Below, one piece after another: positions 60,258-64,000 of a stretch of 64,000 bases of DNA. The first letter of the stretch is position 1. Every line of letters begins with the position of its first letter. Source of the DNA: JAPPLB01 sp965204095 (lineage in GTDB: Bacteria; Acidobacteriota; Terriglobia; Bryobacterales; UBA6623); the NCBI GenBank assembly GCA_965204095.1, contig OZ241991.1, forward strand, positions 5,642,001 through 5,706,000, in the 5' to 3' direction. The notes beneath the pieces are model-generated. The model did no database searches, had not been told where the DNA came from, and was given only the letters and a program-made list of their open reading frames with translations. A program made the position numbers and the translations under genes.

Positions 60258-60418
60258 CAACCCGTGGTGAAACCCCGCGTAGCACCGAGAACGGCGAGGC
60301 GCCTGGCTGACAAGGCGCGACGAGGGAGCATATTGGACATATTCGACCAAGGAGCAACGCAGTGCAGCCGGGATGCGTCGCCGCTTAAATGTAGCGGCGG
60401 TTTTGCCACGGGGTGCTA
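60255..60418 (+). repeat. Family D repeat, between ccmE and ccmF
   Basis: A 164-bp element flanked by TA on both sides. Imperfect terminal inverted repeats are GCAACCCGTGGTGAAACCCC on the left and GCACCCCGTGGCAAAACCGC (complement of the right end). The first 14 bases resemble the ends of family B. The left TA is part of the ccmE TAG stop. Confidence 0.65.
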
Positions 60419-60487
60419 GGAGTCTCTCAGCCCGGGAAGCGGGGTTGAGCCGTTTGTATCCGCGGACGGCTCGCCGTTGGGATAACC

Positions 60488-62503
60488 ATGGAAAACCTCG
60501 GATACCTCACAGTTCTGCTCGGATTCTGCCTGGCCGTCTATGCGGCGGTCGCTGCGCTCGTGGGCAAATGGAGGCGCAACGCCTTCCTCGAGCTCAGTGC
60601 GCAGCGCGCCGTGGCCGCCATGTGGCTGATGGTGACCTCGGCTACCGTTTTACTGCTGTATGCGATTTTCACCGATGACTTCCGGCTCAGTTACGTTTCT
60701 TCTCGCAGCAACGTAGACTTGCCGGGATTCTACAAGTTCGCCGCGCTATGGGGTGGACAGGAAGGTTCGCTCCTTTTCTGGAGTTGGATCTTGGCGACCT
60801 ATTCGTTCATTGCGGTTTACCTGGGGCGGCGTGCGCATCGCGACATGATCTCCTACGTCGTCGCGATCATGATGAGTGTCCAGGCGTTCTTCCTGATGCT
60901 GATCGCGTTCATCGTGAGCCCTTTCCAGGTGCTCATGTCGGGGTCGCAGATTACTCCCATGGCCGACGGCAACGGCCTGAATCCGTTGCTGCAACATCCG
61001 TTGATGGCCATCCATCCTCCGATGTTGTATCTCGGCTACGTAGGGTTCGCCGTGCCGTTCGCCTTTGCGATGGCGTCGCTGATCACCCGCCAGCCCGGCG
61101 ATCGCTGGATTCACACGACGCGCATCTGGACGATGGTCACCTGGCTCTTCCAGGCTTGCGGCATTCTGCTGGGTGCGCGCTGGTCTTACGACGTGCTCGG
61201 CTGGGGCGGCTACTGGGCATGGGACCCGGTCGAGAATGCTTCGCTCCTGCCGTGGATCACCGCCACGGCCTTCCTGCACTCGGTGATGATGCAAGAGAAG
61301 AAGGGCATGATGAAGGTGTGGAACGTCGTTCTGGTCTCTGCCACGTTCCTGCTCTGCATCTTCGGAACGATGCTGACAAGGACCGGCATGGTCAGCTCCG
61401 TCCATGCGTTCGCCCAATCTCCGATCGGACCGTACTTCTACGTCTATCTCACAGGTATGACGGCGCTGGCGGTTTTCTTGATCCTCAGCCGCCTCGACTA
61501 TCTCAAGAGTGAGAACGAACTGGATTCAGTTGTCTCTCGTGAATCGAGCTTTCTCTTCAACAACGTCATTCTGCTGGCAAGCTGCTTCGCGGTGCTGTGG
61601 GGCACGATGTTCCCGGTCATCAGCGAAGCGTTTACCAACGAGAAGATCAGCGTCGGCGCGCCCTTCTTCAACCGGGTGAACATTCCGATTGCCCTGGTGT
61701 TGTTGTTGCTGACCGGTGTCGGCCCGCTCTTTGCCTGGCGCCGCACGTCGGTGGACAGCCTGCGCCGCAACTTCCTGTGGCCGGCAGTAATTTCGATCGT
61801 GTTGGGCGGCGTCTTGTTCGCTATGGGGATCACCCATTTCTACGCCCTCATGTGCTTCATCCTGTGCATGTTCGTCGGCATCACGATCACCGTCGAGTTC
61901 TATCGTGGAGCGCACGTCATCCAGCAGAAGCAGGATATGTGGCTCGGGCGCGCCATGGTCGAGTTGACGCATCGCAATACGCGGCGCTACGGCGGATATC
62001 TCGTGCACATGGCGGTCGTGGTCATGTTCATCGGTTTCGCCGGGTCCGCCTTCAACCAGGAAACGCAGGCCGAGATGAATGTCGGCGACAAGCTGCCGCT
62101 GGGCCGTTATGAGTTCGAGTTGAAAGAGTTGACCGAGGACAACAACCCTAACTATGCCAGTGGAGTGGCGGTCATTGACGTCTACCGCGACGGGGAGTTC
62201 CTCCAGAAGCTCGAGCCGGAGCGGCGCCGGTACCATGCAAGCGGCCAGGGTACGGGTATCCCGGCCATACGGGCTCGGCTGAAAGAGGATGTCTACCTCG
62301 TCTTCGCCGGACTCGCGACCGAGGGACAGCGGCCCGTCATCGGGGCCTACATCAAGCCTCTCGTGAACTGGATTTGGATTGGCGCCTGGATGCTGGTCGG
62401 TGGAACGTTGGTAGCGCTCATCCCCAGCAAGATCAAGCGCATTGCCCCACGAACGCGCGTGATTGCGACCGCAAGGAAACGTCATGAAGTATTTGCGAAA
62501 TAG
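60488..62503 (+). CDS. ccmF: Cytochrome c heme lyase subunit CcmF
   Basis: A 671-residue inner-membrane protein with about 14 transmembrane helices. The WWD heme-handling motif WGGYWAWDPVENASLLPW lies near residue 237, and HPPMLYLGYVGF and FGTMLTRTGMVSSVHAFAQS are family-typical. CcmF receives heme from CcmE and attaches it to apocytochrome with CcmH. A periplasmic domain is present near the C-terminus (about 520-640). It is separated from ccmE by the family D element, and its end overlaps ccmH by 20 bp. Confidence 0.93.
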   Translation: MENLGYLTVLLGFCLAVYAAVAALVGKWRRNAFLELSAQRAVAAMWLMVTSATVLLLYAIFTDDFRLSYVSSRSNVDLPGFYKFAALWGGQEGSLLFWSWILATYSFIAVYLGRRAHRDMISYVVAIMMSVQAFFLMLIAFIVSPFQVLMSGSQITPMADGNGLNPLLQHPLMAIHPPMLYLGYVGFAVPFAFAMASLITRQPGDRWIHTTRIWTMVTWLFQACGILLGARWSYDVLGWGGYWAWDPVENASLLPWITATAFLHSVMMQEKKGMMKVWNVVLVSATFLLCIFGTMLTRTGMVSSVHAFAQSPIGPYFYVYLTGMTALAVFLILSRLDYLKSENELDSVVSRESSFLFNNVILLASCFAVLWGTMFPVISEAFTNEKISVGAPFFNRVNIPIALVLLLLTGVGPLFAWRRTSVDSLRRNFLWPAVISIVLGGVLFAMGITHFYALMCFILCMFVGITITVEFYRGAHVIQQKQDMWLGRAMVELTHRNTRRYGGYLVHMAVVVMFIGFAGSAFNQETQAEMNVGDKLPLGRYEFELKELTEDNNPNYASGVAVIDVYRDGEFLQKLEPERRRYHASGQGTGIPAIRARLKEDVYLVFAGLATEGQRPVIGAYIKPLVNWIWIGAWMLVGGTLVALIPSKIKRIAPRTRVIATARKRHEVFAK

Positions 62504-62978
62504 CTTCCTCCTGCTATTGCTGTCATTTGTGGCCACTTCCGGTCAGTCGGTCTCCGAAGCGGGCAGCGAGACCTACCTCAAGATCCGCGAGGTTGGCAAG
62601 CAGCTCAAGTGCCAGTGTGAGTCGCAATGTTCTTACACGGTGACCGAGTGCAACATGCTGCACTGCTCGTTCCGCGAGCGAATGAAGCCCGAGATCAAAA
62701 GTCTCGTTGAAGCCGGAATTCCGGTTCCCGCTGTGGTGGAGCAGCTCGTCGAGAAGTACGGCAGCATCCTCCGGACCGCTCCGGCAGCCAGCGGATTCGG
62801 ACTGTTCGGCTGGGCCATGCCGTTCGTGGCGGTTCTGCTGGGACTGGGGGCCGCGCCCATTCTCGCTTGGCGCTGGAAGGTAAAACACGACCGGCGGCCG
62901 GTATCCAAACCGGTTCGTGACGAAGACGTCGAACGCTTTCGGAACCAGATCGAGAAAGACATCGAGGAGATGGACTAG
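62484..62978 (+). CDS. ccmH: CcmH-type cytochrome c maturation protein, multi-cysteine variant
   Basis: A 164-residue protein with a signal peptide (KYLRNSFLLLLLSFVATSG), a short periplasmic domain and one transmembrane helix near residue 110. CcmH presents a redox-active cysteine pair for apocytochrome. The usual LRCxxC is replaced by LKCQCESQC with two further cysteines (ECNMLHC), giving five cysteines in about 18 residues, as in the CcmH/NrfF variants of several non-proteobacterial phyla. The start at 62484 is preceded by AAGGAA and overlaps ccmF. Confidence 0.88.
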   Translation: MKYLRNSFLLLLLSFVATSGQSVSEAGSETYLKIREVGKQLKCQCESQCSYTVTECNMLHCSFRERMKPEIKSLVEAGIPVPAVVEQLVEKYGSILRTAPAASGFGLFGWAMPFVAVLLGLGAAPILAWRWKVKHDRRPVSKPVRDEDVERFRNQIEKDIEEMD

Positions 62979-62983
62979 CCCCG

Positions 62984-63295
62984 ATGGTCATGGTGATCGG
63001 CATTCTCCTGGTTCTGCTGGCCTTCGCTCTGCCTCTGGTGATCCGTCCCTCCGATCTTCCGCCGCCTGAGCCGACATCGCCCACGCAGCATCTGGAAGAC
63101 CGCAAGGCGACGATCTACGAGAATCTCCGGGATCTGCAGGGCGAGTATCGAATGGGCAAGCTGTCGGATGCTGATTACCAACAGACAAAGCAGGATCTCC
63201 AGAAGGAACTGGCCGGAGTGTTGGCGGAGATCGAGAGGGTGGAGTCCGGATCGGATTCCTCCGTCTCGGCGGCCGCAGCGTCCCCTTCAGCATGA
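62984..63295 (+). CDS. Small membrane protein with coiled coil, CcmI-like
   Basis: A 103-residue protein: an N-terminal transmembrane helix (VMVIGILLVLLAFALPLVI), a Pro-rich linker, then a helical region EDRKATIYENLRDLQGEYRMGKLSDADYQQTKQDLQ. The last part matches the start of CcmI proteins ('r...L..L..dy..GkLs..dY'), without the TPR half. It lies 5 bp after ccmH, and its stop overlaps the next start (ATGA). It is probably a shortened CcmI-type component of the maturation complex. Confidence 0.75.
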   Translation: MVMVIGILLVLLAFALPLVIRPSDLPPPEPTSPTQHLEDRKATIYENLRDLQGEYRMGKLSDADYQQTKQDLQKELAGVLAEIERVESGSDSSVSAAAASPSA

Positions 63296-64000
63296 ATCCC
63301 GACTCGGTTCAGGAACGAGGGCCGCTGAGCCGGAGCCCGGCTTGCGTCTTATGGGTCTTGGCCTTGATGTCCACTACTGCCGCCGGCTTCGCGCAAGTGG
63401 CCGTGAAGGGCACGGTTGTTAACCGCACAACCGGACAGCCTGCAGCCGGGGTCGCTCTCACGCTGATTACTTTCGTTGGGGGGATGTCGCCGGTCGAGGA
63501 GGTCTACAGCTCGGCGGACGGCGCTTTCGCTTTCGAGAAGGAGCTGTCGAGATCCACCGAACAGCCCATGTTGGGGATGGTGAGGGCGGAATATCAAGGC
63601 GTCCCCTACAGCTCGCTGATTCGAGCGGGTTCGGCGGGAGACCTGACGGTCGAGGTCTATGGCGTCGAAGAGGAGGACTTGCCCGCGCCGGACCGCCACG
63701 TCGTTATTTTCGGACCCGAAGATTCGGAATTGGTCGTGAATGAATTGTTCTTTTTCCGCAACGAATCCGACCCTCCTCTCGCGTTTCGAAACCCCGATAG
63801 GGGAACGCTACGGTTTTATCTTCCCCCGCAGGCAGGCGGCGAAGTCAGTGTCCAGGCTACCGGTCCCGCTGGGATGCCGCTGCGCAGCACGGCGGAGCCG
63901 GCGGGCCCTGAAAACACCTATAAGATCGACTTTCCACTGAAACCCGGTGACAACAGAGTTGATCTGGCCTACACCGTCCCGCACGTTGACGGTAACGGCT
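63292..64000 (+). CDS. Secreted protein with carboxypeptidase-regulatory-like domain, 5' part
   Basis: The first 236 codons are visible; the gene runs off the right edge. The start overlaps the previous stop (ATGA). After a signal peptide (VLWVLALMSTTAAGFAQ) comes a CarboxypepD_reg-like beta-sandwich: VAVKGTVVNRTTGQPAAGVALTLI, then SSADGAFAFEKEL. Further beta-rich sequence follows (TVEVYGVEEEDLPAPDRH, FRNPDRGTLRFYLPP). Such genes are often found inside ccm operons of Acidobacteriota-like genomes; a structural or assembly role in the periplasm is plausible but unproven. Confidence 0.75.
   Translation, partial: MNPDSVQERGPLSRSPACVLWVLALMSTTAAGFAQVAVKGTVVNRTTGQPAAGVALTLITFVGGMSPVEEVYSSADGAFAFEKELSRSTEQPMLGMVRAEYQGVPYSSLIRAGSAGDLTVEVYGVEEEDLPAPDRHVVIFGPEDSELVVNELFFFRNESDPPLAFRNPDRGTLRFYLPPQAGGEVSVQATGPAGMPLRSTAEPAGPENTYKIDFPLKPGDNRVDLAYTVPHVDGNG

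Noticed and set aside
60258..60487. Riboswitch or regulatory RNA between ccmE and ccmF
   Set aside because: The structured part has inverted ends flanked by TA like the other mobile repeats; a repeat insertion is the simpler reading.

Overview
The window is high-GC bacterial DNA from a Gram-negative organism. It has a KdsC-type phosphatase (LPS pathway), a TonB-like protein, Tat- and Sec-exported enzymes and a System I cytochrome c maturation operon. Several families here are typical of Acidobacteriota and related soil, marine or sponge-associated lineages: secreted 'PRTPDGRPDLNGIW' proteins, WPQ-type PQQ-like propellers, an expanded family of secreted ankyrin proteins with a DWSRVQAL domain, and Tat-exported M19-like dipeptidases. 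Assignment to Acidobacteriota is an inference; no rRNA gene is present.

Layout. 1-10 kb: secreted hypotheticals, a sialidase, a TonB-domain protein, tRNA-Val(GAC), a four-CBS protein, tRNA-Ser(TGA), a beta-propeller, small membrane proteins and a bacilliredoxin. 10-22 kb: glucose-6-phosphate isomerase, two PQQ-like propellers, an NfeD/flotillin pair, a glycosidase-like gene split by a repeat, and a PLP-dependent decarboxylase. 22-29 kb: a cluster of secreted ankyrin paralogues, one broken. 29-36 kb: an IS110/IS1111-type insertion sequence, KdsC, an Nramp-like transporter and an NCS2 permease with a C-terminal extension. 36.9-49.1 kb: a 3479-residue type I polyketide synthase (KS-AT-DH-MT-ER-KR-ACP-KS-degenerate AT), a discrete ACP, a decayed Sfp-type phosphopantetheinyl transferase and an alpha/beta hydrolase. 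49-64 kb: PPK2, a large repeat mosaic, a Cache-Cache-SBP fusion, two near-identical M19-like genes around an IS1380-family transposase, and the start of a ccmE-ccmF-ccmH operon.

The most unusual feature is the density of small repeats. Family A is about 182 bp, with 18-bp terminal inverted repeats and TA flanks, in roughly 20 full or partial copies. Family B is about 265-325 bp in four copies, and family D is a single related element. Arrays of degenerate 7-bp units and associated modules lie within or beside family A copies. Every copy whose orientation can be read lies in the same orientation, whatever the direction of the neighbouring genes. A filled and an empty target site are both visible (family A inside B4 at 33620-33802, against intact B1 at 6124-6126), which shows family A is or was mobile with a TA (or TTA) duplication. 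Several gene stop codons are formed by the element edge. The IS1380-family element at 56674-58413 has ends that match family A, so it is a candidate parent or source of its transposase.

The polyketide locus is the other main point of interest: one fully reducing, C-methylating module followed by a KS with an altered active-site motif and an AT that has lost its catalytic serine and about 75 residues. It resembles single-module lipid-type PKSs (the sup, WcbR and RkpA groups) in logic, so a methyl-branched lipid product is a reasonable guess, not a demonstrated one.
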